This document shows positions 27,701 through 37,900 of a stretch of DNA of 64,000 bases, in pieces; within the stretch, counting starts at the first letter, position 1; each line of letters opens with the position of its first letter. Position numbers and translations under genes: made by a program. The DNA comes from Liolophura sinensis (lineage: Eukaryota > Mollusca > Polyplacophora > Chitonida > Chitonidae), in NCBI RefSeq assembly GCF_032854445.1, contig NC_088302.1:47218521-47282520 (forward strand), in the 5' to 3' direction. The notes under the pieces were generated by a model. That model was given only the letters and a program-made list of their open reading frames with translations, ran no database searches and was not told the DNA's origin.

Positions 27701-29421
27701 GTCAGCAAGTCTCGATATTTGACCATGTTTATCTCCCTCAGTCGAGCAATGACGCAGCGACGAGTCAGCATCTTGGCCTCTAGAGATCTAGCCTCCATGT
27801 TAACCATGGCATTTCTGCAGCCTTAAGAATAAAAAAATATTCAACAAATATGAAAACAGAACAATTTGGCAATATAAACAGTCCCGAGACTGTTGAGTAT
27901 GCTGTATGAGCAACAGTGTATTTTACACAACTTTTACATTTAGTCCAGTTGCAATTTCACAAACGAAGCATCTCATTCTACCACTGTTCTACAGTTACCT
28001 GTATGCATATAAATTGTTTTCAGCCAAGCTCAAAGTCAATCAGATAGGAGCGAAAGACAAAATGCAACAGTAATCTTCACTGTCAAGTCTGCTGAACTAT
28101 GAAATCATCATAGACTTGGAGCTTGGTAAGTTTTAACATTATATTAAACCAGCATTTTTGTTATATCACGCTCTTTTTTATCTCTTGACTCATCAACATG
28201 TTTTGGTTTTGGCCGCAACTGCACCAATACCTACTGAACTAACTATCCTTGCAAATGCTACCCAGTTCAATGCTGGAAAATCCGTCCCCGTACCTGTCAA
28301 TTTAGGCCAGACATTGCTACAACTCAGCGTGAAGCAGAAACACTGAAAAACCCGTTTCCATAAGCCCATGAAAGATATGTCACCACCTACCCACCTGAAC
28401 AGGTAACCTGTCAAGATGTTGTCATCTAACAATTCGTGAATCACCAAATTCATCCTTATTGCAAATATGTATTTTGTTGCTTTTGTCTTTGCTGCATCCT
28501 CTATCATGAACAGTAGATCATTTGAGCAAGTGACAGGGAATGGGAGATATTTCGTTCCTAGCGAGTTACAGTGGCAATGTGGGGAAGCATGGGGAGTTGC
28601 CTATGAGAGACACAAGTTCTCGGGAGTTTCGCGTTGGGGGTACTCGCCAACATACTGGAAGTTAGGGTTAGAACCCTGGCAGTACACGGTCTTCGAGCAT
28701 AAGCGTTGGGCGAATGGAGTGTTCTTTAAACCCAACTTCCGGCATATGCACGAGCGTTCCACATGGAACTCTCAAGAACTTGTACCTCTCATAGACCCTA
28801 TAAGAGAGCTGGCTTTCCCAGTGTTTCTGCTTCATGTGAAGCATAGCTGTAGCGACACCCAGTCTAAAGCAAAATGTGCAGTGACACACTTCCAGCTTCG
28901 AACCGGGTACATGTAGTTGTGGCTATGACCAAGACATGTAGACGAGTCAGGAATGAAAAAAACAAGAGCATGAAATTTTTTAGTAATAGTATATACTACA
29001 AAAAATGTGTTCCTTCGACGACTATAACACATTACAAAGAGTTTCACATTGTAACGCTTGTGGATGCGCCACTTGCTACTGTAAGACAAAATTTCTCTTA
29101 AGTCGAACAATTTTTTCAAAATATTTACGGTAACTGAAAGAGAACTCCTCACCACACCCACGTGAATCTTCATCGTATGGAAGACAAATTGAATTTCGAA
29201 GGATAATAACACATTTCTTTTGAAACGTTATGTTCAGTAAATTTACCATAAGCAGTTCCGTGCAGATCGTACTGCTGCATTCGGTAAACACCGAACTCAT
29301 GAGCCCCTTGAACAGGATTCATCGGGGAAATGATTATCAACAGCGGCACAAAAAACAGGAAAGATAGCGGAAAACTGTTCCTGAACATTTCCAAAACTTC
29401 CCCGGCCTCGTCGAACAGCAT
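15708..29421 (-). CDS. NCLN: Nicalin (BOS complex subunit), complete, 14 exons, 559 aa
   Basis: Exons in transcript order: 29421-29247, 27821-27631, 26347-26203, 25374-25280, 23729-23646, 23493-23390, 22905-22817, 22242-22118, 19843-19653, 19134-19017, 18555-18392, 17094-17041, 16666-16588, 15773-15708. Total 1680 nt, every junction in phase. Nicalin is an ER membrane protein that works with NOMO and TMEM147 in the BOS complex of the Sec61 multipass translocon. Visible parts: N-terminal signal/hydrophobic segment (residues ~14-39), the nicalin hallmark YRMQQYDL, an M28-peptidase-like lumenal domain with AHYDSYG (221-227) and GADSNGSG (235-242), [33 protein letters not shown], and a C-terminal transmembrane helix (~516-537). 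M28 enzymes usually carry GADD at the second motif. Ser here fits the family's presumed lack of peptidase activity. Human nicalin is 563 aa. The start is the first ATG before a hydrophobic leader. Confidence 0.97.
16159..16362 (-). mobile_element. Family-1 SINE, truncated at the B-box
   Basis: Tail TATTTATTTATTTGATTGG through body to the complement of GAGTTCAAGTCC at about 16338-16349; the tRNA-like 5' end is missing. NCLN intron 13. Confidence 0.85.
18790..18853 (-). mobile_element. Family-1 SINE head fragment
   Basis: GAGGCTCCTGGGTGATTCTG and CACTAGCACGCTAACCACTA are the complement of the tRNA-like 5' end. Body and tail are absent. NCLN intron 10. Confidence 0.65.
19799..20110 (-). repeat. 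Tandem copies of the NCLN exon-9 acceptor and first codons
   Basis: Six copies of a ~64-bp unit, some internally deleted, start at 19799, 19862, 19927, 19965, 20030 and 20057. The first (19799-19861) is the real exon-9 border: intron end TGTTTCAG then codons [15 protein letters not shown]. The copy at 19862 reads TGTTTCAG then [13 protein letters not shown] followed by a stop. The copy at 19965 reads [15 protein letters not shown] but with GAG instead of the acceptor CAG. The copy at 20057 still encodes [10 protein letters not shown]. The copies therefore lie upstream of exon 9 in the transcript, in intron 8, and look like decayed duplicates. Confidence 0.85.
22378..22577. repeat. Dispersed repeat, copy A
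   Basis: About 200 bp with clear similarity (roughly 80% by eye) to 26528-26745 in the same orientation, e.g. TGCTCATTTTAGCCAATATA and TTTTCCAAAAGGCTGGTGAA. NCLN intron 7. Family unknown. Confidence 0.75.
23957..24481 (-). mobile_element. Probable pogo/Tigger-like DNA transposon remnant
   Basis: One end reads TA then CAGTGTAAACTTGCTATAGC. The other end, as complement, reads CAGTAGCTATAACGCGGTC. These are short imperfect inverted ends with the CAGT start and TATA(A/G)CG style seen in pogo-type elements, and a TA precedes the left end. A minus-strand frame next to the right end ([20 protein letters not shown]) looks like transposase tail. NCLN intron 4. Confidence 0.4.
25694..25806 (+). repeat. 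113-bp near-identical direct repeat, copy A
   Basis: Matches 28020-28132 with two mismatches over 113 bp and the same orientation; includes the small inverted motif CTATGAAATCATCATAG. NCLN intron 3. Confidence 0.9.
25899..26170 (-). mobile_element. Family-3 SINE-like repeat, degenerate
   Basis: ATTTATTTATCTGACTGCTC tail, then AAACCGTTGACCTTTGGC and ATTGGTGGAAGACATCG. It shares blocks with 30220-30476 and 38850-38990. NCLN intron 3; boundaries approximate. Confidence 0.5.
26528..26745. repeat. Dispersed repeat, copy B
   Basis: Partner of 22378-22577; shares TGCTCATTTTAGCCAATATA, AGACCATCTAATGA and CCAAAAGGCTGGTRAAGAAA. NCLN intron 2. Confidence 0.75.
26880..27105 (-). mobile_element. Family-3 SINE-like repeat with tRNA-like head
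   Basis: The complement of 27036-27047 gives AGTTCAATCCCA, a B-box-like sequence, with an A-box-like GTGAGTAGTTCAGGTGC nearer the 5' end (about 27085-27101). NCLN intron 2; boundaries approximate. Confidence 0.45.
28020..28132 (+). repeat. 113-bp near-identical direct repeat, copy B
   Basis: Partner of 25694-25806. In this copy the repeat is bordered by TTTTCAG and GGTAAGTTTT, resembling plus-strand splice sites. NCLN intron 1. Confidence 0.9.
28304..28865. mobile_element. Fold-back (imperfect inverted-repeat) element
   Basis: Outer arms pair GAAGCAGAAACACTG (28331-28345) with CAGTGTTTCTGCTTC (28819-28833) and weaker flanking matches. Inner arms 28601-28667 and 28729-28794 are complementary over most of ~67 bp, e.g. 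CTATGAGAGACACAAGTTCT against AGAACTTGTACCTCTCATAG. The loop is ~60 bp. The 149-codon plus-strand frame at 28467-28916 crosses it and is probably not a gene. NCLN intron 1. Confidence 0.6.
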
Positions 29422-30219
29422 CTTGGACGCCTGTGGTTACCTCAGATTCGAATTTGTGCAATCAGAAATGAATATTTTTGGCTGGAACAAGCTGAGGGTG
29501 AAACTGAAGCACGCTGTGTTCGAGGCCAAGCTGCGCTTTGCCAGGTCTGCTTTGCACATGGAGAGAAGAAATATGAAAACGAGGCTACGGTATGATTATC
29601 TCCCCTTGCACCCCTCTCCTCAGGCTGAAATGTACAGTGTAGTTTGTTCTGTGAGTTGACATTTATGAAGTGGTCTGAACGGTAATTTCTTGGTCACAAG
29701 CTCTAAAATTTGGACTTACGGGATACATGAAACACTCTGGTTTGATTTCTTAATGTGCAGATTATCATGTGTACGAACATATAACAGTACGAACAAATTT
29801 TTCAACATTCACATTGTGGGGTAAAATTGGCTTCAAATGGTTTCCTTAAGGCCTGACGGCAAATATGCAAACTAAAAATGGGTAATTAACCGGTGTAAAA
29901 ATTTTCGCAAAATGAAATTATTTTTAATAAAAATTCCAGGGCATAATTTTTTCATTTGGCATAGAAAAATAACCTTTGTTTTATAGTTCCTTTTCACGTA
30001 TCCTTTAAGTCAGAAATGGCTTTGCAGAATTGGCCCCATTTTGGTCATTGTAAACAAGTCAAACACCTCATTCCAGAATTTTTTCTAACTTACCAGAATT
30101 GGTCTTCCTAGAATTATGCCAGATAAAGCAGCAGAAAGTGAAATTTCAATGGATAAATGTATTCAAGGCTTTTTTGTTTAACCTACAATATCGGCTACTT
30201 ATCAGTAAACTGGAGGTGC
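29422..30219. other. NCLN 5' flank / promoter region
   Basis: Sequence upstream of the NCLN ATG. The first ~250 bp are less AT-rich than the rest and are the likely promoter/5' UTR; no TATA box was seen. Nothing else recognised. Confidence 0.35.
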
Positions 30220-30476
30220 CCCAAAAAAACCACTGACCTTTAGTAAGCTACTGATGAACTTTTCGACATGTGAGAGACAGACAAATGTCTGCCCACCATA
30301 TTGGGGGAATGCACACACTGTTCAAAAAAACACTAAATTGTGCAAATGGCTATCATCAACCACTTCTTGTGACAAGATCATACAGAAGGTGAAAGGGGAA
30401 TCCACAAACTCCCTGTCCAAGGCTGGGATTGAACCAGCGTCTTGTATGTCCTGGTATCTAAATCTAAATTGAACTA
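30220..30476 (-). mobile_element. Family-3 SINE with B-box
   Basis: The complement of about 30422-30436 reads GGTTCAATCCCAGCC, a near-perfect Pol III B-box. The body has CACCATATTGGGGGAATG and ACTAAATTGTGCAAATGGC, also found in degenerate form at 38850-38990. Lies between NCLN and SRFBP1. Confidence 0.6.
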
Positions 30477-30627
30477 TGACTGCATACATACAAACATATT
30501 AGCAAGACTCTGACCACCAGGATATGGTGACAGGTGAAAGGTTTTCTATCATTTCAATTTGTACAGATAAATATGATGAGTTCCACATTACAAGTCATAT
30601 CACCAAGAACCCTAAACAACTGCCATG

Positions 30628-30795
30628 TATTTATTTATTTGTTTCATTGGTGTTTTAGACCATACTCAAGAATATTTCACTTATACGATGGTGGCCAGCA
30701 TTATGATACTTGAGAGGAAACCGACAACCATCTGCAGGTTGCTGACTTTCCACATGTATGACTGGGGCTAACCACATGGCCATTGAGGTCCAGCA
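30628..30795 (-). mobile_element. Family-1 SINE with internal deletions
   Basis: Tail ATTTATTTATTTGTTTCATT and body TATTTCACTTATACGATGG, GCCAGCATTATG, then a shortened head ending CATTGAGGTCC. Confidence 0.75.
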
Positions 30796-31287
30796 GGAAT
30801 ATACATCATCCACATATAAAAATTGGAGATAAATTAACATAACTCTGCAAAATTATGATACATGCATAACATTTATTCCATTGCAATATAAGTTAGTACA
30901 GCTGGAGACAGTACATGTGTCGTCAACTGGATTGTGGCAATAGAATAATAACTTTGTTTATGTTTAAACTGCTGCTGTGTCAGCCTATGATCTAGGGCCC
31001 ACAGGATACTGATCTGGACACTGATAAACATCTTGACAAAACACATTCAGTTCCAGCCACATGCATTTTTACCTGGAGCTAGACAATGAGAGAAGATATT
31101 CCACATTCCTGCATTTTTTTACTTTTTATCTCTCTGAGGGTAAACACCAAAACTCAAAGCATTTTTCACTTAGACCTCAGTGCTCAGTTTCATTTGGTGC
31201 AAAAAATCAAATGAAAGATAAGGCTCTCAACTAATAGTATCCTACTTGCTCCTTCAAACCTTCTAGAAATTCCTTGTACAATTTTAT

Positions 31288-31510
31288 AAGATTTATGCCG
31301 TTCTCAAGAACATTTCTCTTCTACAAAATGGCAACCAGCATGATCACGGGAGGAAAACCCTGGACCATCCACAGGTTGCTGACAGATCTTCTCTTGTACT
31401 ACTGGAGTGGAAGACACCATGAGCTGGACTTGAACTAACAGCGATCATATTGGTGAGATGTTTCTGAGTGAATGTGCTGCGCTAGCAAGCTAACCACTCC
31501 ACCATGGCCG
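31288..31510 (-). mobile_element. Family-1 SINE, old copy
   Basis: Body GCCGTTCTCAAGAACATTTC to head GCTAGCAAGCTAACCACTCC, diverged throughout. The B-box complement lies near 31426-31440. Confidence 0.75.
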
Positions 31511-31674
31511 TTTCATAATAGTTCTATGAATGGTGGTATTTGTTTCACCAACACAATGAAAACGTGTTGGAATTCGGCCAATGTTCTGCTGAGAATCTCA
31601 CTTTGAAGCTGTATGCATGAACTGATAATGTCTTGTTAATGTTATAGCACCAGTCTCTGTAGCTATATGTACAT

Positions 31675-31677
31675 GTA

Positions 31678-31721
<44 letters not shown>

Positions 31722-31723
31722 CA
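31675..31723. repeat. (AT)n microsatellite
   Basis: About 45 bp of alternating AT downstream of SRFBP1. Confidence 0.9.
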
Positions 31724-31803
31724 CAATTTGGCTCATTTCACCGTGTCAGGCTATATGCTCCAATCAGTGCTTCAGTATTCTGCACTTTACTTTACAATTT
31801 CAC

Positions 31804-31809
31804 TTTATT
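31804..31809 (-). terminator. SRFBP1 polyadenylation signal (candidate)
   Basis: AATAAA on the minus strand about 190 nt after the SRFBP1 stop, the first such hexamer downstream. Confidence 0.55.
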
Positions 31810-31998
31810 CAACTTCATAATGTTCACTCAGATTTCAGGCTTAACTATTTAACGTACTTATAAATTCTTGCCAGAGGAGGATAGCAAAGTTACAATGAAT
31901 GAATAGCAATGGTATCAGCAATAATGATGTGTGATGGCAGAGTAAACATGGCAGAGACAAAAACACCACATTTTCAGTGTTCATACAAAAGTCAAAAT

Positions 31999-34900
31999 TT
32001 AATCATCATCTGAGAATGTAATCTTCTTCCCCTGGAATGGCTGAACTTGTGACATTTGTTGTTTTCTCAATCTGCTCGCTTCCCAGGATGGGTGTAACTT
32101 CTCCAGAGGTTTCTCCAAGAATTTAGCTGGAAATAAACAAGCATAACTGTGAAGTAAAAGATACAGTACATAGGTCCAGTCATAACACAGAGAAAGCATT
32201 GAAGACTTCAGCATGAAGATCTGGCTTGATGATCCACCTTCACATGTGACAAATTGACAAAAACAGACATAAAATAGTTTTTTTCCAGTCAATGAAAAAC
32301 TTCTTCAAATTTCATCTCTAATGGAAAGTCTTCTAGCAACCTGTGGACGGTCGTAAGTTTGCCTGAGCTCTGCCCAGTTTCCTCCCACCACAATGCTGGC
32401 CACAATCGTATAAGTGAAATATTGTTGAATACAGCATAAAACTAAAATCAAATCAAATAAATAAATACTAGATATAAGATTCCAAATACACAGGCTCCAA
32501 TGAGATTCAGAATCCACAGGTAAGGGTGAGATTCAAATGATGTACACAAATAAAGGAAAGATTCAATATTTTGATAAAGATGAGGATGAGATTTATGGAA
32601 GAGAATAAGATTTGAAATACACAGATGTGGATGAAATTCCAAATTCATTGATAGGAAACAGATCCTAATTACATAGATAATGAGGAGATTCTAACACATA
32701 ATATGCTGGAGATTTCAAATACATGTACACAGAAAGAGATGAGATTCCCAATACATGTACACAGAAAAAGATGAGATTCCCAATACATGTACACAGAAAA
32801 GGATGAGATTCCCAATACATGTACACAGAAAGATAAGATTCCCAATACATGTACACAGAAAGAGATGAGATTCCCAATACATGTACACAGAAAGAGATGA
32901 GATTCTCACTGAAAGAAATGAAATTCCAAATACATGTACACAGAGAGGGATGAGATTCCCAATACATGTACACAGCAAGGGATGAGATTCTCAATACATG
33001 TACACAGAAAGAGATGAGATTCCCAATACATGTACACTGAAAGAAATGAAATTCCCAATACATGTACACAGAAAGAGATGAGATTCCCAATACATGTACA
33101 CAGAAAGATAAGATTCCCAATACATGTACACAGAAAGAGATGAGATTCCCAATACATGTACACTGAAAGAGATGAGATTCCCAATACATGTACACTGAAA
33201 GAAATGAAATTCCCAATACATGTACACTGAAAGAGATGAGATTCCCAATACATGTACACAGCAAGAGATGAGATTCCCAATACATGTACACAGAAAGAGA
33301 TGAGATTCCCAATACATGTACACAGACAGGGATGAGATTCCCAATACATGTACACAGAAAGGGATGAGATTCCCAATACATGTACACTGAAAGAAATGAA
33401 ATTCCAAATACATGTACACAGAAAGGGATGAGATTTGAAATACATGTACACAGCAAGGGATGAGATTCCCAATACATGTACACAGCAAGGGATGAGATTC
33501 CCAATACATGTACACAGCCAAGGATGAGATTCCAGATTTGGGATGAGATACACGATGGTTACCAATAAATTTAGTACATTTCCTTCCCATTATCAACTAG
33601 AACATCTTTTTCAGTTTCTCCAGGATTAGACAATTGTCTATCATCGGCAAAACCAAGATACTCAGCTATCAACTGTGGCCAGTTCAGAGATAAACACAAA
33701 ATGTCCCGACCCATGTATAGTTATTTTAAAACCAATCTTTGTACAATAAATTGTAGTGCCATGTATTTACCATTACTAGTCAGAGACTTAGATTCCTGAT
33801 GGCGTCCTCTGCCACGTTCTGGTCTTTCTCTTTGTGGATGTGATCTGAAGTTAGAACTTTGATTTTGTCTCTGATTTGACTGGTACTTCAATGATTTGTT
33901 TTCATGAAACATCTCATCTCCTTTCCTGAAAATTCAAAAGGACAGAATAAGAAAATTTTAATGTTGTCCAACAGAAATTTTCTGCTTGCTGTGTCTGATG
34001 TGCAAAAAAACATTCTTTGCCAGCAACAAATACAAGTGATTTTTTTTTTCACAAAACTCTTTTCCATCTCATATGCTGTTTCTCTCATTAATATCTTCAG
34101 GTAACTTGGTATTACTTGCTCCTTGCCTTCAAGAACAGGGAATTTCTGGGTACTTCCTGATCGGTTTATTTGTAGGATGGGTAAGCATGATTCACACATC
34201 TCATCAGGTAGCGGACAAACCTTCAGCTTAATAGCTGTGACCTCACCAACACGAGCTGGTACTGAACCTGGCACCTCACTAGCCAAGAACAAATGATCTT
34301 CCAGTGGGCTATTCCTAATACTTATAAAACATCAGGCTGAGTATTGATGAAGTTTACCACACAGTGTCAAGATAAAACATTAAAAAAAAAAACTGAATAT
34401 ATATAGTCTGGTTTCCTCCCACCATAATGCTGGCCACCGTCATATAAGTGAAACAGTCTTGAGTATGGTGTAAAATACAAATCAAATAAAGAAATAATCA
34501 AATAAATAAACATGTATATGTTATTTTTTTTGCCAGATTCAAAGGATGCACAGACCGGCATAACGTTCTTCATTTTCCTTTAAACCATAATTAGAATTCC
34601 TTGCAAATACTGTGAGAACCAACTTTCAGACTGTTTCATGAATCAGAGAGGTGTGCTACACACATGAACTTCAAATAGCTACTGGGCAGATTTTCATACC
34701 TTTTTCTGTATGGAGCATCCACTTTTCCACCAACCGGTCGTCGGACTGAGGTATGTTTCTTCGCCCATGATGACATTTTCTCCCTACGGTCATCTGTCAG
34801 CGAGCCCACAAATGTTGAGCGTATGGCTATTTTGCCCTTCTGTAGCTGGTCATCATCCTCAAGGTCACTTCCATCCTCCTCACCTTCACTCGCTGCTTGG

Positions 34901-37900
34901 TCTATGCTCTCTGTACCTGAATCAACATCATCATCTCCACCCATGAAAAACGCATCATGCTTGACACGTCCTGCTTTTGTGGAGGTTTTCTGCAAAAACT
35001 CTGGCATGAATTCTCCTTCACTATTCCTGCCAAGGTCAGATTCATTTGATGACCCAGCATGCACTGGGAGAGTGTCATCTGGTGTATCATGTAATGAGAA
35101 TGACTGTATGACCATATGTTTTCTTTGAACTGTGGGGATTGAACTGTGAACAGTGGTAACCTTGGAGATGACATCCAAGGGGTCACATTCATTCCTCTTA
35201 TTTTCAGTCAATTTCGCCTTAATTTTGGGATCTGGTGAAGAGACTTCAAAACTTTCCCCTGATTTCTTCAGTTCACTGATACTAAATTCATCCCCTGAGT
35301 CCTTTTGAATTTGTTTTCCTTTGTTTTTGGATCTCAGAATGTTTGTGGGTTTTAAATCGTTCCCTTTCATGGCTCCCTTTTGTTGCAGGAAATTCTGCAT
35401 GAGGGTTTCGCCGGCTTTCATATTTGTAGCAGCTGCTGTGGCACTAACTTTCTCTTTTGTGGCCTTTTTCTTGTAGCGTCGCCCGGTGTTTTTGGACAGA
35501 AGATATGCTGCTAAAGCTTTCCAGTCTGCATGCTTCTCTCTGAATTTCCTCACAACATCCTGCATGAGTTTATGGTTGCTGTATCGAGTCATGGCCTTGG
35601 TTTCTGAAGCTGATGGCTGAGGCAAACAAACAACAACAACATCCATTAACAAGACACATCATTTTCCAATTACTATACCTACGCTACTGAAGTCAATCCT
35701 AAACCGACATTACATTTTCTGTTAAGACATCTAGTTATTTCAAGTTCTGCTTGTTACCGATCTGTCAAACTGGCTTCTTAAAATTCTGACTACAGACACT
35801 TGAAACTATTCTAAATGTAAGTATGTAGAATATTACATTTCATTTGCTGGAACACCAGAGATTATAATTATACATATACAATGGATGATGTTAAACATTA
35901 TTCTTATTGTAATTGGTCACTAGCAATTTTGGCAGTAATTTTACAGACATCACGTAATAATAAATTTGCATAACCACCCATTGGTGACCCAAGACAGGTA
36001 ATTTATTTATTTATTTGACTGGTGTTTTACGCCGTACACAAGAATATTTCACTTATACGACGGCGGTCGGCATTATGGTGGGTGGAAACTGGGCGGAGCC
36101 CGGGGAAAACCCACGACCATCCGCAGGTTGCTAGAAGACCTTCTCATGTACGGCTGGAGAAGAACCCAAAACAGGTAAATTTAACATGTTCAATTGAAAC
36201 ATACCAGCATAACTTTCCCATATTTACAAGTAAGTCACTCACTAAGTTTTCAACATCCTTGAATGTGGTTGTGGTGGCCAGGGCATACTTTGACACTTTG
36301 TCAGGGTCCAGCCTCTAAATAACAAAATAATTTGCTAATTAAATGTTTTACTCAAACAGACATTGAGTTATATATTTAATTAATCAGCATTTCTCATTTG
36401 CTCTTCAGATATTTTGATGTCAGATAATATTTATTTATTTGATTATTCGATTGGTGTTTTATGCCGTACTCAAGAATATTTTACCTGTACGACGGTTGCC
36501 AACATTATGGTTGTAGGAAACCGGGCAGGGCCTGGGGAAGACCCATGACGCTCTGCAGGTGCCTGACAGACCTTCCCACGTAGCCTGAGAGGAAGCCAGC
36601 ATGAACTGGCCTTGAACTCACAGTGACCGCATAGGGAGGCTCCTGGGTCATTGCGCTGCGCTAGCGGGCTAACCAATTGAGCCATGGAGGTCCCCTCAGA
36701 TAATATTATCACATTATATTATCACATACATATACAGAACTATGCATGTATCATACTCCTGTTCAGACCACAGTCATCATACAGTGGTTTGGTGCTACAT
36801 CATACAGTATGCCACACAACAGTGACATCACAAGTGAAACCCTGACAACAAACTCTGACAGGAAGGGATGTGGTGAACTTTCGTTGGTTGTACTTCCTTA
36901 TTCATTATAAAATGTGGTTTAAGTTACAGTATGTAATCTTATCGTTATTCGGTATTTATACTATCACTTTCGAGTTTTTCTAGTGCTGAAATAGTCTCCA
37001 CAAAAACTGTCTGAGAAATTAATGTACCAGCCTTTTCACATGTGAAAGAGCAACTTTAAGTGCAATTTAAACATGTTTCAATCTGATTTTGGAGACAAAA
37101 CCACATCAGCTGGATTGGCCAATTTTAGGGCATCACGAAAAGCATAATTTTATCAGCCTACACAGAATAATGCCCCAGAATTTGCTTGAATAAATGAAAA
37201 GGTTGAAAAATTACAGTATGAGATCAGTGGACGTTTAGATAGTGTCTTTGGTACCAGTATTGTACATATCATCACTCGATTTTCATCACTAGAATTTGTG
37301 CTCAGAAAGTGTAAATCCTAAACAATGATAAAACTATTAAAAATACCTATATCTAGTTAAGATAAAGTTGTTTAGGTGTGTATGTGCCTTTAATCATAAG
37401 CTAAATTTGTTTTCTTTTCATCTGTCTGTTCTGGGATTGGTAGACTTCACTAAATGGTTTCATCCATTAAGCCTATTACAGCAGATTTTCTGAACGCAAA
37501 CTGTATGTTTCAGCAAAGTAGTGTTTTGAATGTTAAGAGCAATTTGCAGATCACCTTTATAACTTCAATCTCTTTTAACATCCTTTCTGCTTTTCGTTTC
37601 TTCTTAGCAATGGCTTGTTCAGTTCCTCTGTAATGTAAAATTCAAAATATACTTGGTACTTTATAGATAGTACTTCTCTTTTGTATTTTCTTTTACATAA
37701 ATACTACATAATGACATAATGAACATATTCTGAAGCAAAGAGCCTTGGTATGTATTTACGCCAATAAACCAGTACCATATTCTGGACAATGTTTCAAACA
37801 GGTATGCTTATCTATTTAATTAAAATTAGAAAAATCTAATGAGGGAAATTAGTATAAATCTAATGTAATTTCTTGAACATTTCTGCCATTAGGGATTGAG

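Noticed and set aside
28467-28916. 149-codon plus-strand frame in NCLN intron 1
   Set aside because: It crosses the arms of a fold-back element, has open frames on both strands for the same reason, and shows no recognisable domain.
32665-33596. Overlapping minus-strand frames of 201-279 codons rich in Cys, Trp and Tyr
   Set aside because: They are translations of the 32-bp minisatellite in an SRFBP1 intron; all three frames give the same repeated peptide, as expected of a stop-free repeat rather than a gene.
34710-35192. Plus-strand and alternative minus-strand frames over SRFBP1 exon 5
   Set aside because: Shadow frames of the large low-complexity SRFBP1 exon.
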